A stretch of DNA of 64,000 bases from Erwinia aphidicola (GCF_024169515.1 NZ_JAMKCQ010000001.1:2294001-2358000); one strand, 5' to 3'. Counted from the stretch's first letter, positions 1 through 12,065 are shown. Program-made: numbers and translations. Notes: a model not told the origin generated them from the sequence alone.

Positions 1-12
1 TACATTGTTTGA
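1..12 (+). CDS. hflX: 3' end of hflX (GTPase HflX), partial
   Basis: The first frame reads Tyr-Ile-Val-stop. HflX in E. coli ends in a similar Asp-Tyr-aliphatic-aliphatic tail and lies directly upstream of hflK, with a gap of about the size seen here. Only three codons are visible, so the call rests on synteny more than on sequence. Confidence 0.5.
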   Translation, partial: YIV

Positions 13-80
13 CTGATGTTGCCTGACACGCGTATCCCGGCTTGGGATACCACCGCACACACAATTAATGGAGTATAAAC

Positions 81-1343
81 ATGGCGTGGAATCAGCCCGG
101 GAATAACGGACAGGACCGCGACCCGTGGGGAAGCAGCAATAATCAAGGCGGCAACTCTGGGGGAAATAAAGGAGGGCGCGATAAGGGGCCTCCTGATTTA
201 GATGATATCTTCCGTAAGCTGAGCAATAAGCTTGGTGGACTGGGCGGTGGCAAAAAAAGCGGCGGTGACGGGTCAGGTAACGGCAGCGCACCGCGCAAGC
301 CGGGCAGCGGCGGGCGTCTGGTTGGCATCGTGGCCGTGGCCGTGGTGGTGATCTGGGCCGGTAGCGGCTTCTACACCATCAAAGAAGCCGAGCGCGGCGT
401 GGTGACACGCTTCGGTAAGTTTAGCCATCTGGTCGAGCCAGGTCTGAACTGGAAACCGACCTTTGTCGATCAGGTACGTGCGGTGAACGTGGAGGCGGTG
501 CGCGAGCTCTCTGCTTCCGGCACCATGCTGACCTCGGATGAGAACGTGGTGCGCGTTGAGATGAACGTGCAGTACCGCATCACCAATCCGGAACGCTACC
601 TGTACGCGGTGACCAGCGCCGATGACAGCCTGCGTCAGGCAACCGACAGCGCCCTGCGTGGCGTGATTGGTCGCTCGACCATGGACCGAATTCTGACCGA
701 AGGGCGTACCGTGGTGCGTAGCGAAACCCAGCGCGAGCTGGAAGAGACAATTCGCCCTTACGATATGGGTATTACCCTGCTGGACGTTAACTTCCAGACG
801 GCGCGCCCACCGGAAGACGTTAAAGCGTCATTCGATGATGCCATTGCCGCACGTGAGAACCGTGAGCAGGCGGTACGTGAAGCCGAAGCCTACGCCAACG
901 ATAAGCTGCCGCGCGCCCGTGGTGATGCGCAGGGTATCCTTGAGCAGGCTCGTGCCTACAAGTCCCGCGTGACGCTGGAAGCCCAGGGTGAAGTCGACAG
1001 CTTTGCGCGTATCCTGCCGGAATACAAAGCCGCACCGCAGATCACCCGCGAGCGTCTGTATATCGAAACCATGGAACGTGTTCTGTCACACACGCGTAAG
1101 GTACTGGTTAACGATAAAGGCAACAGCCTGATGGTGCTGCCTCTCGATCAGCTGATGCGCGGCCAGAGTGGCGCGGCATCCGGCAATAACCAGAGCGGAA
1201 GCAGCAGCCTGCTGCGTCTGCCACCCGCTTCAGGCAGCAGCGAGCGCGCCAGCAGCAGTTCGTCGTTCAGTCCGGACGACATCATGGATCAGCGCCGGGT
1301 GAATGCTCAGCGTAACGATAGCCAGCGCGAAGGGAGAGAGTAA
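81..1343 (+). CDS. hflK: HflK, SPFH-domain regulator of the FtsH protease
   Basis: HflK forms with HflC a large inner-membrane complex that surrounds and modulates the FtsH protease. The 420-residue product matches the E. coli length (419). It starts with a Gly/Asn/Lys-rich cytoplasmic segment (about residues 1-75), has one hydrophobic membrane span at about 78-97, and then an SPFH/band-7 domain to about residue 290 on the periplasmic side. A long helical stretch rich in Ala, Glu and Arg follows, ending in a Ser-rich tail. The ATG is preceded by GGAG at a normal distance. hflC follows 3 bp after the stop, so the two are co-transcribed, as in other enterobacteria. Confidence 0.97.
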   Translation: MAWNQPGNNGQDRDPWGSSNNQGGNSGGNKGGRDKGPPDLDDIFRKLSNKLGGLGGGKKSGGDGSGNGSAPRKPGSGGRLVGIVAVAVVVIWAGSGFYTIKEAERGVVTRFGKFSHLVEPGLNWKPTFVDQVRAVNVEAVRELSASGTMLTSDENVVRVEMNVQYRITNPERYLYAVTSADDSLRQATDSALRGVIGRSTMDRILTEGRTVVRSETQRELEETIRPYDMGITLLDVNFQTARPPEDVKASFDDAIAARENREQAVREAEAYANDKLPRARGDAQGILEQARAYKSRVTLEAQGEVDSFARILPEYKAAPQITRERLYIETMERVLSHTRKVLVNDKGNSLMVLPLDQLMRGQSGAASGNNQSGSSSLLRLPPASGSSERASSSSSFSPDDIMDQRRVNAQRNDSQREGRE

Positions 1344-1346
1344 TCG

Positions 1347-2351
1347 ATGCGTAAGCCATTAATCGTACTATTGATTGTTGTGCTGGTGGTGCTGTACGCG
1401 TCACTGTTTGTGGTGCAGGAAGGCCAGCGCGGCATTGTGATGCGCTTCGGTAAAGTTCTGCGCGATGATGAAAATAAACCGCTGGTGTATGCGCCAGGCC
1501 TGCACTTCAAGATCCCATTCCTGGAATCTGTGAAGTCACTTGATGCGCGTATCCAGACTATGGACAACCAGGCCGACCGCTTCGTCACCAAAGAGAAGAA
1601 AGACCTGATTGTTGACTCCTATATCAAATGGCGCGTCAGCGACTTCAGCCGTTATTACCTCGCCACCGGCGGCGGTGATATTTCTCAGGCCGAAGTGCTG
1701 CTGAAACGTAAGTTCAGCGACCGTCTGCGTTCTGAGATTGGGCGTCTGGACGTGAAAGATATCGTCACCGATTCCCGTGGCCGTCTGACCACCGATGTGC
1801 GCGATGCGCTGAACACCGGTAGTGCGGGTGCGGATGATGAAGTGGCTACGCCAGCAGCAGACGATGCGATTGCCTCTGTGGCTAAGCGCGTTGAGAGCGA
1901 GACCAACAGCAACGAACCGGCTATCAACCCGAACAGTATGGCGGCGTTGGGTATCCAGGTGGTTGACGTGCGCATCAAGCAGATCAACCTGCCAACCGAA
2001 GTGTCTGATGCGATCTATGCGCGTATGCGTGCCGAGCGTGAATCCGTTGCCCGTAGCCAGCGTGCTCAGGGTGCGGAAGAAGCCGCCAAAGTGCGTGCTC
2101 AGGCCGACTACGAAGTTGAACGTACGCTGGCAGAAGCCCGCCGTCAGGCTCTGATCACGCAGGGTGAAGGTGATGCCGAAGCGGCCAAGCTGTTTGCTGA
2201 TGCTTTCAGTCAGGACCCGGATTTCTACGCCTTTATGCGTAGCCTGCGTGCTTACGACAACAGCTTCAAGAGCAATCAGGATGTGATGGTGCTGAGCCCG
2301 GATAGCGACTTCTTCCGCTTTATGAAAAGTCCGTCTTCCTCCACGCGCTAA
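1347..2351 (+). CDS. hflC: HflC, SPFH-domain partner of HflK
   Basis: HflC is the second subunit of the HflKC cage around FtsH. The 334-residue protein has an N-terminal signal anchor (about residues 4-21), an SPFH/band-7 domain that repeats the HflK-like 'GxxMRFGK' region, and an Ala/Glu/Arg-rich helical segment near residues 230-280. It begins 3 bp after hflK. A Rho-independent terminator follows 20 bp after the stop, so this closes the hfq-hflX-hflKC type operon. Length and order agree with E. coli. Confidence 0.97.
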   Translation: MRKPLIVLLIVVLVVLYASLFVVQEGQRGIVMRFGKVLRDDENKPLVYAPGLHFKIPFLESVKSLDARIQTMDNQADRFVTKEKKDLIVDSYIKWRVSDFSRYYLATGGGDISQAEVLLKRKFSDRLRSEIGRLDVKDIVTDSRGRLTTDVRDALNTGSAGADDEVATPAADDAIASVAKRVESETNSNEPAINPNSMAALGIQVVDVRIKQINLPTEVSDAIYARMRAERESVARSQRAQGAEEAAKVRAQADYEVERTLAEARRQALITQGEGDAEAAKLFADAFSQDPDFYAFMRSLRAYDNSFKSNQDVMVLSPDSDFFRFMKSPSSSTR

Positions 2352-2370
2352 TAATCTGCTATAACGTGCG

Positions 2371-2398
2371 AAGGGCCGGTTCTCCGGCCCTTTTTTTA
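2371..2398 (+). terminator. Rho-independent terminator of the hflKC operon
   Basis: A GGGCCGG / CCGGCCC stem with a TTCT loop is followed directly by seven T residues. It sits 20 bp after hflC and before yjeT. Confidence 0.9.
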
Positions 2399-2432
2399 TG
2401 GGATTTTCCAGGCGAAGCGGCGAGTAACAATA

Positions 2433-2633
2433 ATGAATACAACTGTATGGATGGCGTTAGGGCTGGTGCTGGTGTTCGAGGGGTTAGGCCCGGTGCTCTA
2501 TCCGCAGCTGTGGCGGCGGATGATTCTGGCAATGGCAAACATGCCCGATGGACTGCTGCGCCGGGTTGGCGGTGGGCTGGTGGTGGCAGGCGCAGTAATC
2601 TACTACATGCTCAGCCGCGCGAACGGGGCATAG
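2433..2633 (+). CDS. yjeT: YjeT, small DUF2065 inner-membrane protein
   Basis: This is a 66-residue protein with two hydrophobic segments (about residues 4-22 and 45-60) joined by a basic, Met-rich linker. Size, layout and position between hflC and purA match E. coli YjeT (65 residues, DUF2065). The family is a small inner-membrane protein of unknown function. A longer overlapping reading frame on the same strand is not supported by codon pattern or homology. Confidence 0.85.
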   Translation: MNTTVWMALGLVLVFEGLGPVLYPQLWRRMILAMANMPDGLLRRVGGGLVVAGAVIYYMLSRANGA

Positions 2634-2701
2634 GCTTAACGCTGCGGGTGATGTCGCGCACTTTGGCAAAAAAGTCCGCAATCGTATGCTAAAACAGCTG
2701 A

Positions 2702-4054
<1,353 letters not shown>

Positions 4055-4064
4055 TTCAGTTTCA

Positions 4065-4089
4065 GGCCGGGCAATGCCCGGCCAGCTTT
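4065..4089 (+). terminator. Probable purA terminator hairpin
   Basis: A perfect 8-bp stem (GGCCGGGC / GCCCGGCC) with an AAT loop lies 10 bp after purA. The T tract is short and interrupted (AGCTTTTAT), so termination may be partial. Confidence 0.6.
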
Positions 4090-4237
4090 TATCCAGCACC
4101 GGTTATCCGCCGTTCCCCTCTGCTGTCATGATAAATAAAATGGCCCCAATCGCTGAGGCTGGTTTATTATCATTGCTAATCACACCCATTCTTAAGCGGA
4201 CGATCGCAACAACCGCGGTGAACTCTCTGAGGTTTTC

Positions 4238-4681
4238 TTGCAGCTGACCAGTTTTACAGATTATGGTTTACGTGCGCTGATCTATCTCGCCACGCTTCCG
4301 GCAGGCCAGATGACCAGTATCAGCGAAGTCACGGACACTTATGGCGTGTCACGTAATCATATGGTCAAAATAATCAATCAACTTAGTCGTGCTGGCTATG
4401 TTGCTGCCGTGCGCGGTAAGAATGGCGGTATCCGACTGGGTAGGCCTGCTGAAGAAATAGTGATAGGTCAGGTGGTGCGCGATATGGAACCGCTACAGCT
4501 GGTGAACTGCCACAGCGATTTCTGCCACATCACCTCTGCCTGCCGCCTGAAAAAAGCGCTGCATGACGCCGTCCAGAGTTTTCTGCGTGAACTGGACCAA
4601 TACACCCTGGCCGATCTGGTTGAAGACAACCATCCGCTCTACAAAATTTTGCTGAATGAACGACCTTCATTCAGCAGCTGA
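4238..4681 (+). CDS. nsrR: NsrR, nitric-oxide-sensing Fe-S repressor (Rrf2 family)
   Basis: NsrR represses nitric-oxide defence genes and is inactivated when NO attacks its iron-sulfur cluster. The 147-residue protein starts at TTG ([10 protein letters not shown]), as the family alignment requires, with GAGG upstream. A winged helix-turn-helix occupies about residues 1-75. The three cluster-ligand cysteines are Cys91, Cys96 and Cys102, at the same positions as in E. coli. The stop codon is only 16 bp before rnr, and the nsrR-rnr-rlmB order is the usual operon. The C-terminus is a few residues longer than in E. coli. Confidence 0.96.
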   Translation: MQLTSFTDYGLRALIYLATLPAGQMTSISEVTDTYGVSRNHMVKIINQLSRAGYVAAVRGKNGGIRLGRPAEEIVIGQVVRDMEPLQLVNCHSDFCHITSACRLKKALHDAVQSFLRELDQYTLADLVEDNHPLYKILLNERPSFSS

Positions 4682-4697
4682 CAACGGAGGAACCTCG

Positions 4698-7136
4698 ATG
4701 TCACACGATCCCTTTCAGGAACGAGAAGCTGAAAAGTACGAAAACCCCATTCCAAGCCGCGAGTTCATTCTTGCCCATCTGGACAAACGCGAAAAGCCGG
4801 CCAGCCGTGAAGAGCTGGCGCAAGAGTTAGATATCAGCGGCGAAGAGCAGATCGAAGCGCTGCGCCGCCGCCTGCGCGCCATGGAGCGCGATGGCCAGCT
4901 GGTCTTTACCCGCCGCCAGTGCTACGCGCTGCCGGAGCGCCTTGATCTGCTGAAAGGCAAGGTTATCGGCCACCGCGACGGCTTCGGCTTCCTGCGCATT
5001 GAAGGTAGCAAAGACGATCTCTACCTCTCTGCCGAACAGATGAAAATGTGCATGCACGGGGATATGATCCTCGCGCAGGCGATGGGCGCCGACCGTAAAG
5101 GCCGCCGCGAAGCCCGCGTAGTGCGCGTGGTTGAGCCGCGTAACGCACAGATTGTTGGCCGTTACTTCACCGACTCCGGCGTTGGCTTTGTCGTCCCGGA
5201 TGACAGCCGCCTGAGCTTCGACATCCTGATCCCGGCTGAAGAGCTGATGGGTGCGCGCATGGGCTTTGTGGTGGTGGTGGAGCTGACTCAGCGCCCAACC
5301 CGCCGCAGTAAAGCCGTCGGTAAAGTGGTGGAAGTGCTCGGCGATAACATGGGCACCAGCATGGCGGTCGATATGGCGCTGCGCACCCATGATATTCCAC
5401 ACGAATGGCCGGAAGCACTGGAAAAACAGATTGCTCACCTTAGCGAAGAAGTGCCGGAAGAGGCGAAACAGGGCCGCGTTGACCTGCGCGATCTGCCGCT
5501 GGTCACTATTGATGGCGAAGACGCCCGCGACTTCGATGATGCGGTATTCTGCGAGCGTAAGCGCGGCGGCGGCTGGCGCCTGTGGGTAGCGATTGCTGAC
5601 GTCAGCTACTACGTGCGCCCGGGTACCCCGCTGGATGACGAAGCGGTGAATCGCGGTACCTCGGTTTACTTCCCTTCCCAGGTGGTGCCGATGCTGCCGG
5701 AAGTGCTGTCAAATGGCCTCTGCTCGCTGAACCCGGAAGTTGACCGTCTGTGTATGGTGTGTGAGATGACTATCTCCTCCACCGGCAAGCTGACCGGCTA
5801 CAAACACTACGAAGCGGTGATGAACTCCTTCGCCCGCCTGACCTATAACAAGGTGTGGAACATTCTGCAGGGGCATCAGGAACTGCGCGAGCAGTACCAG
5901 CCGCTGGTGAAAGATCTGGAAGAGCTGCACCGCATGTATCTGGCGCTGGAAAAAGCGCGCGAGCAGCGTGGCGGTATCTCCTTCGAGACCGAAGAAGCGA
6001 AATTTGTCTTCAACGCCGACCGCCGCATTGAGCGCGTCGAGCAGGTATCGCGTAACGATGCGCACAAGCTGATCGAAGAGTGCATGATCCTCGCCAACAT
6101 CGCTTCAGCCCGCTACGTTGAGAAAAACAACGAACCGGCGCTGTTCCGCGATCACGACCGTCCAGGTGATGAGAGCATCAAGAGCTTCCGCTCGGTGCTG
6201 AATGAGCTGGGCCTGACGCTGCCGGGCGGCGACAAACCGCAGCCGGTGGACTACTCCGCGCTGCTGAGCCAGATCGCCGGTCGTCAGGATCACGAAATGC
6301 TGCAAACTATGCTGCTGCGTTCAATGAAGCAGGCGGTATATGACCCGGAAAACCGTGGCCACTTCGGTCTGGCGCTGGCTTCTTACGCGCACTTCACCTC
6401 GCCGATCCGCCGCTACCCGGACCTGCTGCTGCACCGCGCCATCAAGTATCTGCTGGCGAAAGAAGCGGGCACCCTGCAGGGTAACACCACGCCAACCGGC
6501 GGCTACCATTACGAAATGCCGCAGATGCTGCAGCTTGGCCAGCACTGTTCGCTGACCGAACGCCGCGCCGATGAAGCCACGCGTGATGTTGCCGACTGGC
6601 TGAAGTGCGACTTTATGCAGGATCAGGTCGGGGAAACCTTTAGCGGCGTGATCTCTAGCGTCACCGGCTTCGGCTTCTTCGTGCGCCTGACCGATCTGTT
6701 CATCGATGGTCTGGTACACGTTTCGACGCTCGACAATGACTACTACCGCTTTGACGCCATCGGCCAGCGCCTGATCGGTGAATCCGGCGGTCGTACCTAT
6801 CGCCTGGGCGATACTGTTGAAGTCCGCGTTGAGGCGGTGCATATGGATGAGCGTAAGATCGACTTCGCGCTGATCTCAAGCAGCCGTAAGCCGCGTGGCG
6901 AAGGCAAAACCGAGCGCGAGCGTGAAAAACGCGGTGCGGCGAAAAACAGCGGCAGCCGTCGTCGCGCACCGCGCAAGGGTGCCAACTTCGAGCCGGACAG
7001 CGCCTTCCGCCCGGCCAAAGGGGCAGAAAATACCCCTGCGGCAAACAAAGAGAAGAAACCGCGTAAGCCGTCGGATAAAACCCGTAAACCTGGCGCCACG
7101 CGCGCTAAGCGCGCGAAGAAGACCGACGACGCCTAA
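4698..7136 (+). CDS. rnr: Ribonuclease R, 3'-5' exoribonuclease
   Basis: RNase R degrades structured RNA processively and takes part in rRNA quality control and trans-translation. The chosen ATG (MSHDPFQ) follows a GGAGG site and gives 812 residues (E. coli 813). In order it has an N-terminal helix-turn-helix, cold-shock OB folds, the RNB catalytic domain with [12 protein letters not shown] at about residues 271-282 (metal-binding aspartates), an S1 domain at about 643-724, and a Lys/Arg-rich tail to the end. It lies between nsrR and rlmB in the same operon. Confidence 0.98.
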   Translation: MSHDPFQEREAEKYENPIPSREFILAHLDKREKPASREELAQELDISGEEQIEALRRRLRAMERDGQLVFTRRQCYALPERLDLLKGKVIGHRDGFGFLRIEGSKDDLYLSAEQMKMCMHGDMILAQAMGADRKGRREARVVRVVEPRNAQIVGRYFTDSGVGFVVPDDSRLSFDILIPAEELMGARMGFVVVVELTQRPTRRSKAVGKVVEVLGDNMGTSMAVDMALRTHDIPHEWPEALEKQIAHLSEEVPEEAKQGRVDLRDLPLVTIDGEDARDFDDAVFCERKRGGGWRLWVAIADVSYYVRPGTPLDDEAVNRGTSVYFPSQVVPMLPEVLSNGLCSLNPEVDRLCMVCEMTISSTGKLTGYKHYEAVMNSFARLTYNKVWNILQGHQELREQYQPLVKDLEELHRMYLALEKAREQRGGISFETEEAKFVFNADRRIERVEQVSRNDAHKLIEECMILANIASARYVEKNNEPALFRDHDRPGDESIKSFRSVLNELGLTLPGGDKPQPVDYSALLSQIAGRQDHEMLQTMLLRSMKQAVYDPENRGHFGLALASYAHFTSPIRRYPDLLLHRAIKYLLAKEAGTLQGNTTPTGGYHYEMPQMLQLGQHCSLTERRADEATRDVADWLKCDFMQDQVGETFSGVISSVTGFGFFVRLTDLFIDGLVHVSTLDNDYYRFDAIGQRLIGESGGRTYRLGDTVEVRVEAVHMDERKIDFALISSSRKPRGEGKTEREREKRGAAKNSGSRRRAPRKGANFEPDSAFRPAKGAENTPAANKEKKPRKPSDKTRKPGATRAKRAKKTDDA

Positions 7137-7178
7137 TCGCATCCGGGCGATGCAGCGAAACGGGGTAACCTGTTTTTC

Positions 7179-7208
7179 GTAGGGGCTGACCCTCTTTTTC
7201 GGTCAGCC
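7179..7208 (+). repeat. Dispersed GTAGGGG palindrome (rnr-rlmB gap)
   Basis: GTAGGGGCTGACC, a T-rich loop, then GGTCAGCC. It belongs to the same family as the elements near 12.8, 17.0, 40.4, 43.0, 53.7 and 55.3 kb. The stem plus T run could fold as a hairpin in the rnr-rlmB transcript. Confidence 0.75.
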
Positions 7209-7256
7209 TGCTTCGGTCACCCACTAAATGAATATGACATTTGAGTATCCTGAACC

Positions 7257-7994
7257 ATGAGTGAAATTGTTTTTGGTATCCACGCCGTGCAGGCGCTGCT
7301 CGACAGCGACCCGCAGCGTTTCCAGGAAGTATTTATCCTGAAAGGGCGTGAAGACCGCCGCTTGCAGACGCTGGTAAAAGCGCTGGAAGCACAGGGCATC
7401 GTTATCCAGGTTGCCAACAAGCAGATGCTGGACGCTAAATCTGAAGGTGCCGTGCATCAGGGCATCATCGCGCGCGTCAAGCCGGGCCGTCAGTATCAGG
7501 AAGGCGATCTGCCGGACCTGCTGGCCAGCCTGGATAACCCGTTTCTGCTGATCCTTGATGGCGTCACCGACCCGCATAACCTCGGGGCCTGCATGCGCAG
7601 CGCTGATGCTGCTGGCGTTCACGCCATCATCGTGCCCAAAGATCGCTCCGCGGCGCTTAACGCCACGGCGAAAAAAGTCGCCAGCGGCGCAGCAGAGCAC
7701 GTGCCACTGATCCGCGTGACCAACCTGGCGCGCACGATGCGCGTGCTGCAGGAGGCCAACGTGTGGATCGTCGGAACGGCTGGCGAAGCTGACCATACTC
7801 TGTACCAGAGCAAAATGACCGGCCCGATGGCGCTGGTGATGGGCGCGGAAGGCGAAGGCATGCGCCGACTGACGCGTGAGCACTGCGACGAACTGATTAG
7901 TATCCCAATGGCGGGTAGCGTTTCATCGCTGAACGTCTCCGTCGCCACCGGTGTTTGCCTGTTTGAAGCGGTGCGTCAGCGCAGCGTGAAGTAA
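7257..7994 (+). CDS. rlmB: 23S rRNA Gm2251 2'-O-methyltransferase
   Basis: RlmB (SpoU/TrmH family) methylates the ribose of G2251 in the peptidyl-transferase loop of 23S rRNA using S-adenosylmethionine. The 245-residue product (E. coli 243) has an N-terminal substrate-binding domain and the three SPOUT knot motifs: [21 protein letters not shown] and [15 protein letters not shown]. The ATG start is conserved. It is the last recognised gene of the nsrR-rnr-rlmB unit, separated from rnr by a 120-bp gap that carries a palindromic repeat. Confidence 0.97.
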   Translation: MSEIVFGIHAVQALLDSDPQRFQEVFILKGREDRRLQTLVKALEAQGIVIQVANKQMLDAKSEGAVHQGIIARVKPGRQYQEGDLPDLLASLDNPFLLILDGVTDPHNLGACMRSADAAGVHAIIVPKDRSAALNATAKKVASGAAEHVPLIRVTNLARTMRVLQEANVWIVGTAGEADHTLYQSKMTGPMALVMGAEGEGMRRLTREHCDELISIPMAGSVSSLNVSVATGVCLFEAVRQRSVK

Positions 7995-8078
7995 ATTGTC
8001 CGGGGCGTGACCTGCGCCCCAGCATTCTCCTCTGTCCGTCCTATCCTTTCCTCTGGCTTGTCAGAAAAGGATGCCGCA

Positions 8079-9710
8079 ATGGACTGGAAAACTCATCGCG
8101 TTTTTAATCAGCCCCGACCGCTCAGCAACAGCAATCTGTTTCTCTCTGATACTCCCCTGCTTGAGGCCGTGCAGCGTGAAGGCGCTGGCTGGGACAGCGA
8201 GCGCCTGGCGTCCGTCGGTCAGCAGTTGGGTAGCGCCGAATCGCTCGAACTGGGGCGGCTGGCGAACCGTCATCCTCCTGAACTGCTGCGCTATGATGCC
8301 CGCGGCGAGCGGCTTGACGAACTGCGTTTTCACCCGGCATGGCACCTGCTGATGCAGGGGCTGTGCGCCAACCGCGTACACAACCTCGCGTGGCAGCCGG
8401 ATGCGCCAGCGGGCGCGTTCGTCGCGCGCGCCGCGCGTTTTCTGCTGCATGCGCAGGTGGAAGCCGGCACGCTGTGCCCGGTAACCATGACCTTCGGCGC
8501 CATTCCGCTGCTGCAAAAATCCCTGCCGCCACCTTATCAGCACTGGCTGCCCGGGCTGCTTTCCGACCGCTACGATCCCCATCTGCGCGGCGGCGAACAA
8601 AAACGCGGGCTGCTGATCGGCATGGGGATGACGGAAAAGCAGGGCGGTACCGACGTGCTGAGCAACACCACGCGGGCAGAACCGCTGGCGCAGCGCGGGC
8701 CGGGCGAAGCCTACCGGCTGGTGGGGCACAAATGGTTCTTCTCGGTGCCGCAGAGCGATGCGCATCTGGTGCTGGCGCAGACGGCGGGCGGGCTCTCCTG
8801 CTTCTTTCTGCCGCGCCTGCTGCCGGACAATACGCGTAACGCGGTGCAGATCGAGCGCCTGAAGGACAAACTGGGTAACTGCTCCAACGCCAGCGGTGAA
8901 GTGGAGTTTCGCCACGCCAGCGGCTGGCTGATAGGCAAAGAGGGCGAGGGCGTGCGGCAGATCCTCAAAATGGGCGGCTACACCCGCTTTGATTGCGCGC
9001 TCGGCAGCCACGCCCTGATGCGCCGCGCCTTCTCCGTGGCGCTCTATCATGCTCACCAGCGCCAGGTGCAGGGCAAAACCCTGATCGAACAGCCGCTGAT
9101 GCGCCAGCAGCTGTGCGCGCAGGCGCTGCTGCTGGAAGGGCAAACTGCCGTGCTGATGCGGCTGGCGCGCGCCTGGTCCCAGCCCGCCACGGCCGGCGAG
9201 CGCAGCTATTGCCGCCTGCTGACGCCCGCCGCCAAGTTTGCCGTCTGCCAGCGCGGGCCGGGATTTGTCGCGCAGGCGATGGAGATCCTCGGCGGGATTG
9301 GTTACTGCGAGGAGAGTGAGCTACCACGGCTGTACCGTGAAATGCCGGTCAACAGCATCTGGGAGGGATCGGGCAATGTGATGTGCCTCGACGTGCTGCG
9401 CGTGCTGGCGAAGCAGCCTGCAGTGCTGGAGCAGCTTGAGGCCGGTTTTGACGGTGTGAAAGGGCAGAGCCGCTACTTTGACCAGCGCTGGCGCCAGCTG
9501 CGGCAGGCACTGAAGCGCCCGCAGGAAGCGCAGGCGCGGCAGCTGGTCGAGCGTTTATTCACTCTGGCAACGGCGGAGCAGGTGCTGCGCCATCTCGACC
9601 CACCGCTGGCGGATGCGTGGTGCCGCCAGCAGTTAGATCCGCAGTCAGGTTATCTGCTGACGGAAAAGGTCTGTCAGCGCCTGCTACTGCGCGCCAGCGG
9701 CGGCAGCTGA
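8079..9710 (+). CDS. aidB: AidB, acyl-CoA-dehydrogenase-fold alkylation response protein
   Basis: AidB is an FAD-binding, DNA-binding acyl-CoA dehydrogenase homologue of the adaptive response to alkylating agents. The start MDWKTHRVFNQP aligns with E. coli AidB and is preceded by AAAAGGA, giving 543 residues (E. coli 541). The frame is open 24 codons upstream but without conserved sequence. The family blocks GMGMTEKQGGTDV, HKWFFSVPQSDAH and GGIGYCEESELPRLYREM are intact. The 3' end overlaps the end of bsmA on the other strand by 27 bp. I did not identify an Ada box. Confidence 0.96.
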   Translation: MDWKTHRVFNQPRPLSNSNLFLSDTPLLEAVQREGAGWDSERLASVGQQLGSAESLELGRLANRHPPELLRYDARGERLDELRFHPAWHLLMQGLCANRVHNLAWQPDAPAGAFVARAARFLLHAQVEAGTLCPVTMTFGAIPLLQKSLPPPYQHWLPGLLSDRYDPHLRGGEQKRGLLIGMGMTEKQGGTDVLSNTTRAEPLAQRGPGEAYRLVGHKWFFSVPQSDAHLVLAQTAGGLSCFFLPRLLPDNTRNAVQIERLKDKLGNCSNASGEVEFRHASGWLIGKEGEGVRQILKMGGYTRFDCALGSHALMRRAFSVALYHAHQRQVQGKTLIEQPLMRQQLCAQALLLEGQTAVLMRLARAWSQPATAGERSYCRLLTPAAKFAVCQRGPGFVAQAMEILGGIGYCEESELPRLYREMPVNSIWEGSGNVMCLDVLRVLAKQPAVLEQLEAGFDGVKGQSRYFDQRWRQLRQALKRPQEAQARQLVERLFTLATAEQVLRHLDPPLADAWCRQQLDPQSGYLLTEKVCQRLLLRASGGS

Positions 9711-10019
9711 CGGGCCGTAAAGAATGGCTGAGCCGTACCACATGCCCGGCGCCACGGTCTCACTGACCATCTGGATCAGATAGTAAGTGGCACCTGCGGC
9801 GTTGGCTTTCGCGGCCAGCTCACGCTCGGCATCGTCCGGGGAGCCGCGCACCGTCGCGCTGATGGTGCCCAGGCGCGGCAGGGTGCCGCTCTGCGCGCGG
9901 GTGATCTCCTGGGCCTGCGACGTTGCCGCAGGCGGCGGTTGTGGCGTGGTATTCAGCGCGCTGCAGCCCGTCAGCAGCAGCGCGACCAGCAGAGCAGGTA
10001 TCTGGCGCATGATATTCAT
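9684..10019 (-). CDS. bsmA: BsmA (YjfO), DUF1471 lipoprotein, biofilm/peroxide stress
   Basis: This is a 111-residue lipoprotein precursor: a short hydrophobic leader ending in the lipobox LLTGC, with Cys19 as the acylated residue. The rest is a YdgH/BhsA/McbA (DUF1471) domain containing VRGSPDDA and, near the end, WYGSAILY. In E. coli the orthologue (BsmA/YjfO) influences biofilm formation and peroxide resistance and also lies next to aidB. It is convergent with aidB and overlaps it tail to tail. The C-terminal Ala/Gly-rich extension is longer than in E. coli. Confidence 0.88.
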   Translation of the reverse strand: MNIMRQIPALLVALLLTGCSALNTTPQPPPAATSQAQEITRAQSGTLPRLGTISATVRGSPDDAERELAAKANAAGATYYLIQMVSETVAPGMWYGSAILYGPSAAAAGAQ

Positions 10020-10056
10020 CTCAAAACAGTCTGAATATCAGTGTACGCCACAATCA

Positions 10057-11991
10057 TCACTTCACGCTAAACACCTTCACCAGCTCGCTCAGATGGTGCC
10101 CCTTGCGGCTCAGCTCCTGCGCGGTCAGCTCGGAGTGTGTCACCAGCTCGCTGTTCTGGTGGGTAGCCTGGCCGATCTGCGCCATCGCCAGATTGACGTG
10201 GCCGATCCCGGTCGTCTGCTCCTGCGATGCGATATTGATTTCGCTCATCAGCGTCTTCACCTGGCCGATGCTGGCAGTGATGTTATCCATCGCCCTGCGC
10301 GTCTGTTCGGACAGTTCATGCCCCTGCACCACTTTGCTCAGCGAGTTGGCAATCAGCCCCTCGATCTCTTTTGCCGCCTGCGCGCTGCGCTGTGCCAGCG
10401 AGCGAACTTCGGCCGCCACCACCGCGAAGCCTTTGCCGTTTTCCCCGGCGCGCGCCGCTTCAACCGCCGCATTGAGCGCCAGAATATTGGTCTGGAAGGC
10501 GATCGATTCAATCACCTGGGTAATATCGGCAATGCTCTGCGAGGCGGTTTTGATATCCGACATGGTGGCGACGGAGCGGCTAACGGTATTATCGCCGAGG
10601 CTGACGGCACAGGCCGCCTCACCCACCAGCTGCAGCGCCTGAGTCACGTTACCGGCGTTTTGCGCCACGGTGGCGCCGAGCTGTTCCATGCTGGCCGAGG
10701 TCTCTTCGACGCTGCTGGCCTGGCGCGTGATCTGCTCGCTGATATTGCCGCTGCTGGCGACAATCGCCTCGGTGCCGCTGGCGATCTCATCGGCCGCATG
10801 GCGCACCTGCGCCACCACCCGCTCCAGTCCCTCGCCGATACCGTTAATCGCCACGATCAGCTGGCCCACTTCATCCTGGCGCCGAGTGTTCAGCGTCGAG
10901 CGCAGATCGCCGGCGGCATACTGGCGTGCCAGGGCGATCACCTGCTGCAGCGGCTGGCTCAGCCAGCGGCGTGTTACCCAGACAAACGTCACGGCGAATA
11001 CCAGGACCATCGCGCTGCCGATCAGCAGGAACAGATTGCGCGTCTGCTGAACCGGGGCCAGCAGGCTGGCTTTATTGACCTGCGCCACCACCACCCAATT
11101 CCACTCCGGCAGATACTGCCAGGCGAGGATCTGCGGGTCGCCGTGTTCATCCAGGGTTTCCAGCCGGCCCTGAGGCTGGTTCAGCAGCTGCTGCTGGATC
11201 GCCTGCGGCAGCGTGGGCCGCTTCCCTTCCAGCGTCGGGTGGAAAAGATACTGGCCGTACTGTTTCCCTGCCGCGCGGTTCAGCACGAAGAACGATCCGC
11301 TGTCGCCGAGATGTTTCGCCAGCACTTTCTGGCGGATGGCCGCGTACTGCTTGCTGATATCCACTCCGACGAACAGAATGGCAATCACCCGGCCCGCCTC
11401 ATCGCGCACTGGCTGGTACTGGGTGATATAGCGTTTGCCAAACAGCAGGGCCACGCCGCGGAAGATTTCCCCTTTTTGCACCGGCTGCCAGGCCGGGCTA
11501 CTGTGGTCAAGCAGGGTGCCGATCGCCCGATCGCCGTTCTCTTTGCGCAGCGAGGTTGAAACGCGCATAAACTCGTTATCGTGGGTCAGGGCAAAGATAG
11601 TGGCAATCGCCCCGGTGCGCTCCTGAAAGTCATCCACCAGTACCTGGTCGAGGTTGAGGGTGCGCAGCCCGGCGCGCAGCGTTGGCGTGGGTTGCGCCCC
11701 GACGACAATCTGCTGGGATTCATCCAGCGTAAAACGCTTTGGCAGGAAGCTCTGGAACAGCCCGGTGTAATTACTCACCTCTTCAGCCAGCGTGGTGTTG
11801 AACATGCCCGCCATATCGCCGATGCCGTTAACCTGGTTTTCCATATCGCTCAGGGTCAGCGTATGAACCTGCTTCGCGGCGCTGTGGCTGAGCGCCAGGG
11901 TTAACACGAGGAACAGGACCGCCACGCCAAGCGAGGTCAGTACCGAAAGTTTGACGCCCAGACTCCATGTCTTGAGAGAGAGACGCTTCAT
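10057..11991 (-). CDS. Methyl-accepting chemotaxis protein with a Cache sensor
   Basis: A 644-residue transmembrane chemoreceptor. Membrane span 1 is at about residues 13-36. A large periplasmic Cache-type sensor (Cache_3-Cache_2-like) runs from about 37 to 320 and contains the 'GVDISKQY' region. Span 2 is at about 322-345, followed by a HAMP domain and a signalling helical hairpin. The hairpin tip carries [22 protein letters not shown], recognisable here in its conserved core TNILALNAA. There is no C-terminal NWETF-type pentapeptide, so CheR/CheB tethering is not expected. The ligand cannot be told from sequence. It is transcribed alone, divergent from yjfP. Confidence 0.95.
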   Translation of the reverse strand: MKRLSLKTWSLGVKLSVLTSLGVAVLFLVLTLALSHSAAKQVHTLTLSDMENQVNGIGDMAGMFNTTLAEEVSNYTGLFQSFLPKRFTLDESQQIVVGAQPTPTLRAGLRTLNLDQVLVDDFQERTGAIATIFALTHDNEFMRVSTSLRKENGDRAIGTLLDHSSPAWQPVQKGEIFRGVALLFGKRYITQYQPVRDEAGRVIAILFVGVDISKQYAAIRQKVLAKHLGDSGSFFVLNRAAGKQYGQYLFHPTLEGKRPTLPQAIQQQLLNQPQGRLETLDEHGDPQILAWQYLPEWNWVVVAQVNKASLLAPVQQTRNLFLLIGSAMVLVFAVTFVWVTRRWLSQPLQQVIALARQYAAGDLRSTLNTRRQDEVGQLIVAINGIGEGLERVVAQVRHAADEIASGTEAIVASSGNISEQITRQASSVEETSASMEQLGATVAQNAGNVTQALQLVGEAACAVSLGDNTVSRSVATMSDIKTASQSIADITQVIESIAFQTNILALNAAVEAARAGENGKGFAVVAAEVRSLAQRSAQAAKEIEGLIANSLSKVVQGHELSEQTRRAMDNITASIGQVKTLMSEINIASQEQTTGIGHVNLAMAQIGQATHQNSELVTHSELTAQELSRKGHHLSELVKVFSVK

Positions 11992-12065
11992 TGTTGTGCC
12001 TTAATTAGGTTAGGGTGTTACACGGATTAACGGCATGGCGCGGATAAAGTTTATGAGGAAACCTG

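Noticed and set aside
2366..2692. 108-codon frame overlapping yjeT on the same strand
   Set aside because: Starts before the hflC terminator and has no conserved sequence; YjeT in the other frame matches family length and topology.
9787..11559. 590-codon open frame opposite the 644-residue chemoreceptor
   Set aside because: It is antisense to a well-conserved receptor gene; its length comes from GC-rich third positions, and the translation is low-complexity with no domain.
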